From NCBI RefSeq assembly GCF_040706535.1, contig NZ_JAPDRJ010000001.1:558001-622000 (forward strand): a stretch of 64,000 nt of DNA. The letters run 5' to 3'. Made by a program: the position numbers and the translations under genes. The stretch comes from Lentisalinibacter orientalis. Its GTDB lineage: Bacteria > Pseudomonadota > Gammaproteobacteria > Steroidobacterales > Woeseiaceae. A model generated the notes under the pieces. It was not told the DNA's origin, searched no databases, and saw nothing but the letters and a program-made list of their open reading frames with translations. Position 1 is the stretch's first letter, and each line of letters opens with the position of its first letter. Below, one piece after another: positions 8,695 through 17,212 of this stretch.

Positions 8695-9920
8695 GGGCCC
8701 GCCCGGCCTTCTTCAGGGCGCTGCCGCTCGCCGCGCTGCTGTGCGCCGGCCTGGCCGGCTGCGCGACGGCACCGCAGTCGGAGACCCCGGGCGATGCGGA
8801 GCGGCAGGAAGTGCCTGCCGCCGCGCCGGCCGCCCCCGCCCCGCCGGCGACGCCGGAGCCGCCGCCGGGGTCGCCGCCGGGATCGCCGCCCGGACCGGAC
8901 CTGTCGGCGTTGCGCATCACGGTGGCCACCGTCGGCGACATGATGATCGGCACCGACTATCCCGACAACCGGCTGCCCGACGACGACGCCCTCGGCTTCT
9001 TCGACGGCGTGGCGCCGGTGCTGCGGCAGGCCGATCTCGCCATCGGCAACCTCGAGGGCGTGCTGCTCGACGGCGGCGAGCCCGCCAAGCGGTGCAAGGA
9101 CCCGTCGGCCTGCTGGCTGTTCCGCTCCCCCACCCGCTACGCCGGCGTATTCCGGGACGCGGGCTTCGACGCGCTCAGCCTCGCCAACAACCACGCCCGC
9201 GACTTCGGCGAGGAAGGCCGGGACACGAGCATGGCCGCGCTGGATGCGGCGGGCATCCGTCACTCCGGCCGTGAGGGCACCACCGCCAGCATGGAGGTGG
9301 GCGGCATCCGGGTGGGCTTCGTCGCCTTCTCCGGCACCCGCGGCGCGAATCCCCTGCTGAACGAGGAGGCGGCCACGGCCATGGTGGCCGAACTCGCCGC
9401 CGGGCACGACGTGGTCATCGTCTCGTTCCACGGCGGCGCGGAGGGCATCGACGCGCTGCGCCTGCCGTTCGCGGAGGAGGAATACTACGGCGAGCCCCGC
9501 GGCGACGTGGTCGCCTTCGGCCGGGCGATGGTGGATGCGGGCGCCGACCTCGTCTTCGGCCACGGCCCGCACGTGGTGCGCGCACTGGAGCGCTACCGTG
9601 GACGCATCATCGCCTACAGCCTCGGCAACTTCGCCACCTACTACGGCATCAGCGTCGCCGGCCTGAAGGGCGTCGCACCGATACTCGTCACCACCCTGGA
9701 CGGCAACGGCGAGTTCGTCGAGGGCAGCGTGGTGTCCACGCGCCAGATCCGGCCATCGGGCCCCACCATCGACCCGGCGGGCGAGGCGCTGGAACTGATG
9801 GCCCGACTGTCGCGGCAGGACTTCGGCAACCCGGGGGTGCGCTTCGAGGCGGACGGACGCCTGCTGCCGGTCGAGCGGCCGACACCGAAAGTCCATCCCG
9901 TCGAACCGGCCGTCCGCTGA
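8691..9920 (+). CDS. CapA/PgsA-type lipoprotein (metallophosphoesterase-like fold)
   Basis: A 409-residue lipoprotein. The signal peptide ends in the lipobox LAGC and is followed by a Pro/Ala-rich tether containing two GSPPGSPP units. The enzyme-like domain has the CapA family motifs TVATVGDMMIGTDYP, IGNLEGVLLD, LSLANNHARDFG, VVIVSFHGG and VFGHGPHVVRALE, a set of acidic and His residues that resembles a metallophosphoesterase site. Members were named from Bacillus poly-gamma-glutamate capsule synthesis, but most proteobacterial homologues are uncharacterised. No other capsule gene is near, so a capsule role is not supported. The gene overlaps the SPOR gene by four bases (ATGA). Confidence 0.85.
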   Translation: MRARPAFFRALPLAALLCAGLAGCATAPQSETPGDAERQEVPAAAPAAPAPPATPEPPPGSPPGSPPGPDLSALRITVATVGDMMIGTDYPDNRLPDDDALGFFDGVAPVLRQADLAIGNLEGVLLDGGEPAKRCKDPSACWLFRSPTRYAGVFRDAGFDALSLANNHARDFGEEGRDTSMAALDAAGIRHSGREGTTASMEVGGIRVGFVAFSGTRGANPLLNEEAATAMVAELAAGHDVVIVSFHGGAEGIDALRLPFAEEEYYGEPRGDVVAFGRAMVDAGADLVFGHGPHVVRALERYRGRIIAYSLGNFATYYGISVAGLKGVAPILVTTLDGNGEFVEGSVVSTRQIRPSGPTIDPAGEALELMARLSRQDFGNPGVRFEADGRLLPVERPTPKVHPVEPAVR

Positions 9921-9923
9921 CGC

Positions 9924-11297
9924 TCAGTCGTCGCCGCCGCCGGCCTGGCGGAAGTCCACGCCCAGCGCGCGCAGCTTGCGATAGAGATGGGTGCGCTCCA
10001 TGCCGACCCGCTGGGCGAGCTTGCCCACCTTGCCGTTGCACAGGATCAGCTGCTGGGTGAGATAGGCACGCTCGAAGGCCTCCCGCGCCTCACGCAGCGG
10101 CAGCGCCAGCAGATCCTGTTTCACCAGCGGCTCGTCGTCCGGCGCCTCGGCCTTCAGCTCGCTCTCGATCTCGGACAGCGACACCTCCTCGTCGCCGCCG
10201 TTGATGAGCACCCGGTGCACGAGGTTCTTCAGTTCCCGCACGTTGTCCGGCCAGGGATAGTTGCGCAGCCGGTTCTGTGCCGCGACGCCGAAACGCCGGA
10301 ACGGCAGGCCCTCCGCGTCCACCAGCTTCTCGGCGTAGTAGCGCAGCAGCTCGGGCACGTCCTCGGCGTACTCGCGCAGCGGCGGCACCCGCAGGGTCAG
10401 CACGTTCAGGTGCGTGAGCAGGTCGCGGCGCAGCGTGCCCCGGTCCAACAGCCGCTCGTAGTCCTGCGGCAGCGACGCCATGATGCGGGCGGTCAGGGGC
10501 ACCGCCTCGCGCCCGCCCCTGCGCACGTAGCTGCCCTGCTCCAGCGCGCTCGCCAGCAGGGTCTGGGCGGCGGCACTGGCGTCGCCCAGTTCGTTCACGA
10601 ACAGGATGCCGCCCGCCGCGCGGTCCAGCAGCCCCTCGCGGACCTCGCCGTCCTCCTCGCTGCCGTAGAGCTGCACCTCGGCATTGTCTTCGGTGAGTGC
10701 GCCGCCGGCCACGCTCACGTACTCGGCGGCGGCGCGGGGGCCGACGGAGTGGACGTAGCGGGCGAAGGCCTCACGGCCGGAACCGGACTCGCCGATCAGT
10801 ACCATCGGGGCGTCGTGTGCGGCGAGCTTGCGGGCCTGTTCGCGCAGAGCCCGCATCGCTTCGCTCTTGCCCACCGGCGCCAGCGGAGAGAGCAGCCGGC
10901 GCATCTGCTGCGGCTCGCTCTTCCGGCCCGACTCCAGCGCCCGCTCCACGGTATGCAGCAGCTTCGACAGCGAAAGCGGTTTCTCGATGTAGTCGAAGGC
11001 GCCGAGGCGGGTGGCCTCGACGGCCGTGTCCACCGTGCCGTGTCCGGACATGATCACCACCGGGCACTGCCGGGTATCCGGCTGCTGGGTCCACTCCTTC
11101 AGCAGGGTGATGCCGTCGGTGTCCGGCATCCAGACATCGAGCAGCACCAGATCGTGGTGGTCCGCCTTGCGGGCCTCCCGCGCCTCGCCGGCGTCGGCCG
11201 CCGCGGTGACCTCGTAACCTTCGTCCGAGAGAATCTCCCTGATCAGGGACCGGATATCCGACTCGTCGTCGACGACGAGTATGTGTTCGCCACTCAT
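9924..11297 (-). CDS. ntrX: NtrX-like response regulator with degenerate AAA+ domain
   Basis: A 457-residue protein with three parts. The receiver domain has Asp10, Asp11, phospho-acceptor Asp54 and Lys106. A sigma-54-interaction AAA+ domain spans about 140-370, and a Fis-type helix-turn-helix closes the protein (GKVGKLAQRVGMERTHLYRK). The AAA+ domain is damaged at key sites. Walker A reads GESGSGREA (Lys to Arg, about 169-177). The GAFTGA loop that contacts sigma-54 is absent: after QLYGSEED the sequence goes straight on to GEVREG. Walker B reads ILFVNELGD, with Asn235 where Asp is usual. It pairs with NtrY, whose gene overlaps it by four bases. It can probably still bind DNA under phosphorylation control, but sigma-54 activation looks unlikely. 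Confidence 0.88.
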   Translation of the reverse strand: MSGEHILVVDDESDIRSLIREILSDEGYEVTAAADAGEAREARKADHHDLVLLDVWMPDTDGITLLKEWTQQPDTRQCPVVIMSGHGTVDTAVEATRLGAFDYIEKPLSLSKLLHTVERALESGRKSEPQQMRRLLSPLAPVGKSEAMRALREQARKLAAHDAPMVLIGESGSGREAFARYVHSVGPRAAAEYVSVAGGALTEDNAEVQLYGSEEDGEVREGLLDRAAGGILFVNELGDASAAAQTLLASALEQGSYVRRGGREAVPLTARIMASLPQDYERLLDRGTLRRDLLTHLNVLTLRVPPLREYAEDVPELLRYYAEKLVDAEGLPFRRFGVAAQNRLRNYPWPDNVRELKNLVHRVLINGGDEEVSLSEIESELKAEAPDDEPLVKQDLLALPLREAREAFERAYLTQQLILCNGKVGKLAQRVGMERTHLYRKLRALGVDFRQAGGGDD

Positions 11298-13534
11298 GCC
11301 CGCTCTCTCCGTTTATCGCCCCGCTCGCCCCGTCGCGGCATGGATGCCAGCATCACCTCCCGGCTCGCCTCGTCGACCGGCAGCGAGATGCGTATCCTCG
11401 CTCCGCCGCGGTGGCGGTTCTCCGCCCGGATGCTGCCGGCGTGCTCTTCCACCAGTTTCTTCACGATGGCGAGTCCGAGGCCCGTGCCTTTCGGTTTGGA
11501 CGTCACATAGGGATCGAATATCTGCTCCACCGGCCCCGCCTGGAAGCCCGGCCCGTTATCCTCGACCGTGATGGTGACCAGCTTCGCCCCGTTGTCCTCC
11601 TCCGCGCGGGTAATGATATCGATTCTGCCGTCTTGCTGCCCTTCCAGTGCCTCGACGGCGTTGCGGGCCAGGTTGTGCAGGATCTGGCGCACCCGGCCCG
11701 CGTCCGCATCGACGAGGGGCAGCCCGGTGTCCAGGTCGAGCGTGATGTCCACGGCCGTATCCTGGGCGCGGTAGAGATCGATCACCTCGCGCACCAGCTT
11801 GTTGAGGTCGAACCGGGCCATGTCCATGTCCGGCGCGCGGGCGTACTCGGAGAAGGCGTTCACCATCTCCTTCATCGCCTCCACCTGCTGCACGATGGTA
11901 TGGGTCGCGCGGTCGAGTATCTGCGCCTCGCCCGGCGGCATCTCCTTGAGGTACTTCTGCCGCAGCCGCTCGGCGGAGAGCTGGATGGGGGTGAGCGGGT
12001 TCTTGATCTCGTGAGCGAGGCGGCGCGCCACCTCGCCCCAGGCCGCATCCCGCTGGGCCTGCAAGAGCGCGGTGATGTCGTCGAACACGACGACGAAACC
12101 GGCCGTGTGGCCGTCCTCGGCCGGCAGCGCCGTGCAGGCACAGGTGAGCACGCGCCGGCCGACTTCGCCGCGCAGCACGATCTGCTCCCGCCACTCGGTC
12201 TCACCTGCGGCAAGGTGAACGCGGGCCACGTCCACGAACTGCTCGATGAGCGGCCGGCCCGCGGCCACTTCCGGCAGCAGCTCGCCGATGCGGCTCTCGA
12301 GATCCACGCCCAGGATGGCGCCGGCGGCCTGATTGGCCGTGCGGATGCGCAGGTCCGGCTCCAGCGACACCACGCCGGTGGACAGCCGCGCGAGGATGAC
12401 CTCCAGATTGGCGCGCTCGGCCTCCACCTGGGCCTGGCTGTCGCGGGCCGTCTCGCGGGCCGCCGCCAGCCGCCGGGTCATGTCGTTGAAGGAATTGACG
12501 AGGAAACCGATCTCGTCCCGGGAGGGGGTCGGCAACTGGGTGTCGAAGTCGCCCGCCGCCACGGCCCGGGTGCCGGCCACCAGCTGCTGGATGGGCGCCA
12601 CCAGCCGGCGGGAGAAGAAGAACGCGCCGTAGATCGAGGCCAGCAGGGAGACCAGCAGCACCACCGTCAGGGTCAGGGTCAGGGTGCGCTTCAACGGTTC
12701 GCGCAGGTAGAGCTGGCGCTTGTAGTCCGTGTACGAATCGCCGACGTTGTCCGCCATGGCGGACAGCCGCTGGGTCACCGGGTAGAGCGCCTGCAGCACG
12801 TAGCGCTCGCCGGTGCGGGCATCGCCGGTCACCGGCGCCGCGGTGCGGATCTGGTAGCCCCCGTCCTCCAGCGGATCCAGGCTCACGTAAGGCCGGTCCT
12901 GGCTGATCTGCAACAGCATCTCGTCCGACGGCAGCGAGGGCACGGCGAGCCGCGAGCGGTCGAAGCTGGTGGCGACGATGCGGCTGTTGGGGCCGAACAT
13001 CGTCACCTCCAGCGCGCCGGTGTCCCGGCGCATGCGGGCGAGTTCGCTGACCAGCGCGGACTCGCTCACGAGCTCCGCACGCTCCGCGTAGCGCAGGGTG
13101 AGATCCAGGTTCGTGCGCATCTGGATGCTGAGCGCCGCACGGGACAGATCCAGCGCGTCTTCCAGCCCCTGCTCCACGTCCTCGGTGAACCAGCTGTCGA
13201 TGCCCCGGTTCAGGAACTGGGCGGAGAAGTAGTAGACGAGCAGCAGCGGCAGGACGGCCAGCCCGATGAACATGGCCACCATGCGGCCCTTCAGCTTGGC
13301 GCCCGGCACGTGATGGCGCAGGTCCTGCACCAGGCGCGCCAGGTTGCCGATCAGGAGCACGATCAGGATGACGACGCCCACCGCGTTCACCAGCAGGGTG
13401 ATGCCGGAGAGCCGGTCGAACTGCTCCGAGCTCTGGGAGGTCTGGGTAAGGAGCAGCAGGGCAGTGAGCGCCAGCAGCAGGCCGACGCCCGCCAGCAGGG
13501 TGAAGAGGAATCGCCTCAGCGTTCGAGCTGCCAT
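11294..13534 (-). CDS. ntrY: NtrY-type sensor histidine kinase
   Basis: A 746-residue membrane kinase. Two N-terminal hydrophobic segments (about 10-30 and 45-65), a third near 88-105 and a periplasmic sensor region lead to another membrane span near 285-310. Then come HAMP (LVAGTRAVAAGDFDTQLPTP), a PAS domain (LSTGVVSLEPDLRIRTAN), HisKA with phospho-acceptor His508 (RRLAHEIKNPLTP) and HATPase with N, G1 (ITVEDNGPGF) and G2 (KGTGLGLAIVKKLV) boxes. NtrYX systems respond to nitrogen, redox or envelope cues depending on species; the signal here cannot be read. The gene overlaps the DUF4390 gene upstream and ntrX downstream, so it lies in a translationally coupled operon with rsmB. Confidence 0.94.
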   Translation of the reverse strand: MAARTLRRFLFTLLAGVGLLLALTALLLLTQTSQSSEQFDRLSGITLLVNAVGVVILIVLLIGNLARLVQDLRHHVPGAKLKGRMVAMFIGLAVLPLLLVYYFSAQFLNRGIDSWFTEDVEQGLEDALDLSRAALSIQMRTNLDLTLRYAERAELVSESALVSELARMRRDTGALEVTMFGPNSRIVATSFDRSRLAVPSLPSDEMLLQISQDRPYVSLDPLEDGGYQIRTAAPVTGDARTGERYVLQALYPVTQRLSAMADNVGDSYTDYKRQLYLREPLKRTLTLTLTVVLLVSLLASIYGAFFFSRRLVAPIQQLVAGTRAVAAGDFDTQLPTPSRDEIGFLVNSFNDMTRRLAAARETARDSQAQVEAERANLEVILARLSTGVVSLEPDLRIRTANQAAGAILGVDLESRIGELLPEVAAGRPLIEQFVDVARVHLAAGETEWREQIVLRGEVGRRVLTCACTALPAEDGHTAGFVVVFDDITALLQAQRDAAWGEVARRLAHEIKNPLTPIQLSAERLRQKYLKEMPPGEAQILDRATHTIVQQVEAMKEMVNAFSEYARAPDMDMARFDLNKLVREVIDLYRAQDTAVDITLDLDTGLPLVDADAGRVRQILHNLARNAVEALEGQQDGRIDIITRAEEDNGAKLVTITVEDNGPGFQAGPVEQIFDPYVTSKPKGTGLGLAIVKKLVEEHAGSIRAENRHRGGARIRISLPVDEASREVMLASMPRRGERGDKRRERA

Positions 13535-14109
13535 TCGAACCAGTCGCTGGTGATCCGCCAGTCTTCCCGCCAGAACGCGATCAGCCGCAGCGCGGCGGGA
13601 TAATCCTTGACGTCCACCACCGCCCGCATGCGGATGCGATAGTCCCTGTCGTCCCGGAGCAGCGCGGCGTCGATCACGGGCAGCGACGTGATGCGGCCGA
13701 GGTTGTTCAGTGCCGAAAACAGCGTGGCGTAGGAGTCCTGCTCGCCGGTATTCAGGTTACGGACCACGTAACGGCGGCTGAGCGCGTTGTAGACGAGCTG
13801 GTAATTCACCGCGAGCTCCGCGGTGACGTCGTCCAGCCAGAAACGCCGGTTCTGGATGACCTGGAACTGCAGCTCCACGTTGATCGGGACGCCGCTGTCC
13901 AGGGCGTCCAGCGCCTGGTCGGAGAGCACGTACTGCAGGCGGGCGCCCACCCGGTAGACGCCATCCACCAGGTTCGAATCCGCCGAGCGCACGGCGACGG
14001 TGCCGCCTTCCTGGCCGGACGCCGGCTGCCAGGCCAGGCACGCGAGCAGGACCAGCAGCGCGCAGAGGCGGCCCACAGTCCCTTCCGCTGGTGCGCTCGG
14101 CAGGCTCAT
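13516..14109 (-). CDS. Exported DUF4390 domain protein
   Basis: A 197-residue protein. The ATG at 14107-14109 overlaps the rsmB stop (ATGA) and is chosen over an ATG six codons upstream. A signal peptide (LCALLVLLACLAWQPASG) leads to a beta-rich domain with LVDGVYRVGARLQYVLSD, LEFQ-type strands and WLDDVTAELAVNYQLVYN. This is the family that sits between rsmB and ntrY in many gamma- and betaproteobacteria. It is periplasmic by prediction, and the conserved position suggests it may feed a signal to NtrY. That role is inference. Its 3' end overlaps ntrY by 19 bases. Confidence 0.85.
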   Translation of the reverse strand: MSLPSAPAEGTVGRLCALLVLLACLAWQPASGQEGGTVAVRSADSNLVDGVYRVGARLQYVLSDQALDALDSGVPINVELQFQVIQNRRFWLDDVTAELAVNYQLVYNALSRRYVVRNLNTGEQDSYATLFSALNNLGRITSLPVIDAALLRDDRDYRIRMRAVVDVKDYPAALRLIAFWREDWRITSDWFEWQLER

Positions 14110-15437
14110 GTCGGCTTTTCGATACAACAGTAAAAGAATCCATCCAGCCCGTTTCGTCCCGGAAACAGCTGGAATCCAGCCCCGTCAGCTTGCATTAGAT
14201 CGCGGATGTTGTCATCGGGCAACGGTTTTCCGACGCCCGCTCCGGGTTCCGCGGCGGCGAACGCGGCAACCGCCTCCGAGTTCTCGGCGCGCAGCACGGA
14301 GCAGGTGGCGTAGACCAGCCGTCCCCCGGGCGCCAGCAGCGGCCAGAGGGCGCGGAGCATGGCCAGCTGGCGCGCGGCCAGCCGCTCCACGTCGGCGGGG
14401 CGGCGCAACAGTTTGATGTCCGGGTGGCGCCGGATGACTCCGGTGGCGCTGCAGGGCGCGTCGAGGAGGATCCGGTGGTAGGGCTCCCCGTCCCACCACG
14501 CGGCCGGTTCCGCGGCATCGCCGCAGAGGAGCCCGGCGCTGTAGCCGCCCCGTGCCAGCGCTTCGCGCACCCGCTCCAGCCGGCCGGCATCCGCGTCGAG
14601 GGCCGTCACCGATGCGTCCCCGCGCATGCTCTCCAGGATGTGCAATGTCTTGCCGCCGGGCGCGGCGCAGGCGTCGAGGACGCGCATGCCGGGCGCGGCG
14701 CCCAGCAGCGGTGCGGCGAGCTGGGCCGCGCCGTCCTGCACGCTCACCTCGCCGGCGGCGAAGCCCGGCAGCTCCTCGACCGGCAGCGGCCGCGACAGCC
14801 GCAGGGCCGACGCCACGCCCGGCAGCGGCACGGCTTCGACGCCGTCCGGCAGCCGCCGGCGCCAGCTGGCGGCGTCGGTGCGATGCAGGTTGACGCGCAC
14901 CCACATCGGCGCCCGCTCGTTGTTGGCCCGCACTATCGCTTCCCAGTCGTCCGGCCAGTCGGCGGCCAGCGCGTCCAGCAGCCAGCGGGGATGGGACCAG
15001 GCGGCCTCGGGGTCGGCATCGGTGTCGGCCACGGCCTCGAGCAGGCTGTCCCGCTCGCGCTGGAAGCGGCGCAGCACCGCGTTGACCAGCCCGCGCATCC
15101 GCGGCCGGCCCAGCTCGCGGCAGGCGGCCACCGTCTCGCCCACCGCCGCGTGGTCCGGCACCCGCATGCGCCAGAGCTGATACAGGCCGACCTCGATCAG
15201 CGCGGCCACCGGCCCCTCGCGCTTCGGCAGGGGCCGCTCCAGCAGGCGCCCGGTCAGGGCGCGGAGCGTGTGATGCCAGCGCACGGCCCCGTAGGCCATC
15301 TCCGCCGCCAGGGCACGATCGCCGTCACGGCAGGCGGCCGTTTCCGCGGCCAGCGCGTCATCGAGGGAGCGGCCTCGATCCGCGACGGCGGCGAGCGCCC
15401 TCGCCGCGGCCGCCCTGGGGCTGGCGCGGCTAGCCAA
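14106..15437 (-). CDS. rsmB: 16S rRNA (cytosine-967-C5)-methyltransferase
   Basis: A 443-residue RNA methyltransferase. The N-terminal NusB-like domain (about 1-140, ARALAAVADRGRSLDDAL) is followed by the catalytic SAM domain with LDACAAPGGKT and the two cysteine motifs of the RsmB/Nop2 family: DAPCSATGV (Cys near 330, the release cysteine) and YATCSV (Cys near 376, the nucleophile). It modifies C967 in helix 31 of 16S rRNA. It lies in the conserved def-fmt-rsmB order and overlaps fmt by eight bases and the DUF4390 gene by four. Confidence 0.95.
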   Translation of the reverse strand: MASRASPRAAAARALAAVADRGRSLDDALAAETAACRDGDRALAAEMAYGAVRWHHTLRALTGRLLERPLPKREGPVAALIEVGLYQLWRMRVPDHAAVGETVAACRELGRPRMRGLVNAVLRRFQRERDSLLEAVADTDADPEAAWSHPRWLLDALAADWPDDWEAIVRANNERAPMWVRVNLHRTDAASWRRRLPDGVEAVPLPGVASALRLSRPLPVEELPGFAAGEVSVQDGAAQLAAPLLGAAPGMRVLDACAAPGGKTLHILESMRGDASVTALDADAGRLERVREALARGGYSAGLLCGDAAEPAAWWDGEPYHRILLDAPCSATGVIRRHPDIKLLRRPADVERLAARQLAMLRALWPLLAPGGRLVYATCSVLRAENSEAVAAFAAAEPGAGVGKPLPDDNIRDLMQADGAGFQLFPGRNGLDGFFYCCIEKPT

Positions 15438-16434
15438 GTCTAAGGCCGACGAGGCCGCGCTGGCCGGCGAGGCGCTGGTTCGCGAAGTCCCGGGCAGCGA
15501 TGCGGCGGCGGCCCGGCAGCTGGACCTCCAGCAGGCGCAGCACGCCCTCGCCCGTGGCCACGTCGATGCCGTCGGCGCCGGCGGCGAGGATCACTCCGGG
15601 CTCGGCCGGCGCCTGGTCGCCGGCGGGCAGCGGCTCCGCCCGCCAGCAGCGCAGCGTTTCGTCCTCCAGCCGGGTGTGGCAGACCGGCCAGGGATCGTAC
15701 GCGCGCACGGCGCGATCGATGCGTTCGGCCGGCCAGGACCAGTCGATGAGCGCGTCCTCGCGGCGGATGCGCGGCGCATAGGTCGCCGCCGCATCGTCCT
15801 GGGGCTCGGGCTGCAGCCGGCCCGCGATGATGTCCGCCAGCCTCTCGGCCAGCAGTCCGGCGCCGAGCGCGGCCAGCCGGTCGTGCAGCTCCCCCGCGGT
15901 CTCCCGCAGACCCACCGGCGTCTCGGCGCGGGCATACACCGGACCGGTATCGAGGCCCGCCTCCATGCGCATCAGGCTGACGCCGGAGACCGGGTCGCCG
16001 GCGAGCACCGCCGCCTGGATCGGCGACGCGCCCCGCCAGCGGGGCAGCAGGGAGGCATGGACGTTGATGCAGCCGGCCGGCGGCAGCTCGAGCACGTCGG
16101 GCGGCAGGATGAGACCGTAGGCGGCCACGATCAGCGCGTCGGGCGCGAGGGCCGCGAGCTCGGCGACGGTTGCGGCATCCTTCAGCGTGGGGGGCTGTAG
16201 CACGGGCAAACCTTCCGCGGCGGCCCAGGCCTTGACGGGACCCGGCGTGAGGCGGCGGCCGCGGCCGGCGGGGCGGTCCGGCTGGGTCAGCACGGCCACC
16301 GGGCGGTGGCCGGCGCCGCAGAGCGCCTGCAGCGAGGCCAGGGCGAATTCGGGGGTGCCGGCGAAGATCAGGCGGGGCGCATCTGCGGCATGAGCCGCGC
16401 GGGCGGCATCTCCCGCAACGCCCTCACCGGTCAC
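15430..16434 (-). CDS. fmt: Methionyl-tRNA formyltransferase
   Basis: A 334-residue enzyme that formylates initiator Met-tRNA using 10-formyl-THF. Visible motifs are LIFAGTPEFALASL near the start, the catalytic INVHASLLPRWRGASPI region (Asn, His) and LMRMEAGLDTGPVYA with the active Asp. The C-terminal OB-like tRNA-binding domain starts near residue 215. About 19 residues precede the usual start, so the GTG/ATG choice at the N-terminus is not fixed. It follows def after 17 bases and overlaps rsmB. Formylation by Fmt and deformylation by Def form a matched pair. Confidence 0.95.
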   Translation of the reverse strand: MTGEGVAGDAARAAHAADAPRLIFAGTPEFALASLQALCGAGHRPVAVLTQPDRPAGRGRRLTPGPVKAWAAAEGLPVLQPPTLKDAATVAELAALAPDALIVAAYGLILPPDVLELPPAGCINVHASLLPRWRGASPIQAAVLAGDPVSGVSLMRMEAGLDTGPVYARAETPVGLRETAGELHDRLAALGAGLLAERLADIIAGRLQPEPQDDAAATYAPRIRREDALIDWSWPAERIDRAVRAYDPWPVCHTRLEDETLRCWRAEPLPAGDQAPAEPGVILAAGADGIDVATGEGVLRLLEVQLPGRRRIAARDFANQRLAGQRGLVGLRLG

Positions 16435-16451
16435 GGGGGTAGACCCGGTAC

Positions 16452-16988
16452 TCAGACGGGGCTGGCAGCCCGTTCCCCGGCAGGCTGCGCGGCGTTGCGG
16501 CGCCCTTTGAGCAGCCGCTTGCGGATTCGCTGGCGCTTCATCTCCGACAGATAATCCACGAACAGCTTGCCTTCCAGGTGATCCATCTCGTGCTGGATGC
16601 AGACGGCGAGCAGCCCCTCCGCCTCCATCTCGTAGCTCTCCCCGTCACGGTTCAGCGCGCGCACGCGGATGCGCTCGGCCCGCTCCACCGGCTCGTAGAA
16701 TCCGGGCACCGACAGGCAGCCCTCCTCGGTCATCTCGACGCCGCCCTTCTCGAGGATCTCGGGGTTGATCAGGACGTGGGGCTGATCCTTGTCCGCCGAG
16801 ACGTCGGCCACCAGCAGACGCTGGTGCACGTCCACCTGGGTCGCCGCCAGCCCGATGCCGGGGGCCGCATACATGGTCTCGAACATGTCGTCGATCAGCT
16901 GCCTGAGTTCGTCGTCCACGCGCTCGACGGGCTGCGCTTTGGTGCGCAGGCGCGGATCGGGGAATTCGAGTATGTTCAGGATAGCCAT
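16452..16988 (-). CDS. def: Peptide deformylase
   Basis: A 178-residue metalloenzyme that removes the N-formyl group from nascent proteins. All three motifs are intact: GIGLAATQ (44-51), EGCLSVPG with metal ligand Cys91, and QHEMDHLEG with ligands His133 and His137 and catalytic Glu134. The basic C-terminal helix (MKRQRIRKRLLKGRR) is typical of the type I enzymes of gammaproteobacteria. It is the first gene of the def-fmt-rsmB-DUF4390-ntrY-ntrX run and diverges from the LysM lipoprotein gene. Confidence 0.96.
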   Translation of the reverse strand: MAILNILEFPDPRLRTKAQPVERVDDELRQLIDDMFETMYAAPGIGLAATQVDVHQRLLVADVSADKDQPHVLINPEILEKGGVEMTEEGCLSVPGFYEPVERAERIRVRALNRDGESYEMEAEGLLAVCIQHEMDHLEGKLFVDYLSEMKRQRIRKRLLKGRRNAAQPAGERAASPV

Positions 16989-17055
16989 CGGTGCCTTCTC
17001 AATATCTCGCGTGAACTGCCATAAAAACGATCTAGTGTTTTGACTTTATTGGGAT

Positions 17056-17082
17056 ACATAACGGACAATCAAGACGTTATGT
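17056..17082. promoter_or_regulatory. Inverted repeat ACATAACG-N11-CGTTATGT between def and the LysM gene
   Basis: Two perfect 8-base arms are separated by 11 bases in the AT-richer divergent spacer (17000-17095). Size and placement suit a dimeric regulator acting on one or both divergent operons. No family-specific consensus was recognised. Confidence 0.45.
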
Positions 17083-17128
17083 CAGGCGGGCGCGGCGGCC
17101 CGGGGCGATTCTGTGACGCACTTGGCAG

Positions 17129-17156
17129 TTGGTCGCGCGTCGGGACGCCATAGTAT
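17129..17156 (+). promoter_or_regulatory. Possible sigma-70 promoter for the LysM gene
   Basis: TTGGTC (17129-17134) and TAGTAT (17151-17156) are separated by 16 bases and lie about 57 bases before the ATG at 17213. The match is partial. Confidence 0.3.
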
Positions 17157-17212
17157 ACCAGCGCCGTGACAGCCGGCAGCCCCGATTCCCACAGGATGGA
17201 GCAAGCCCAACC

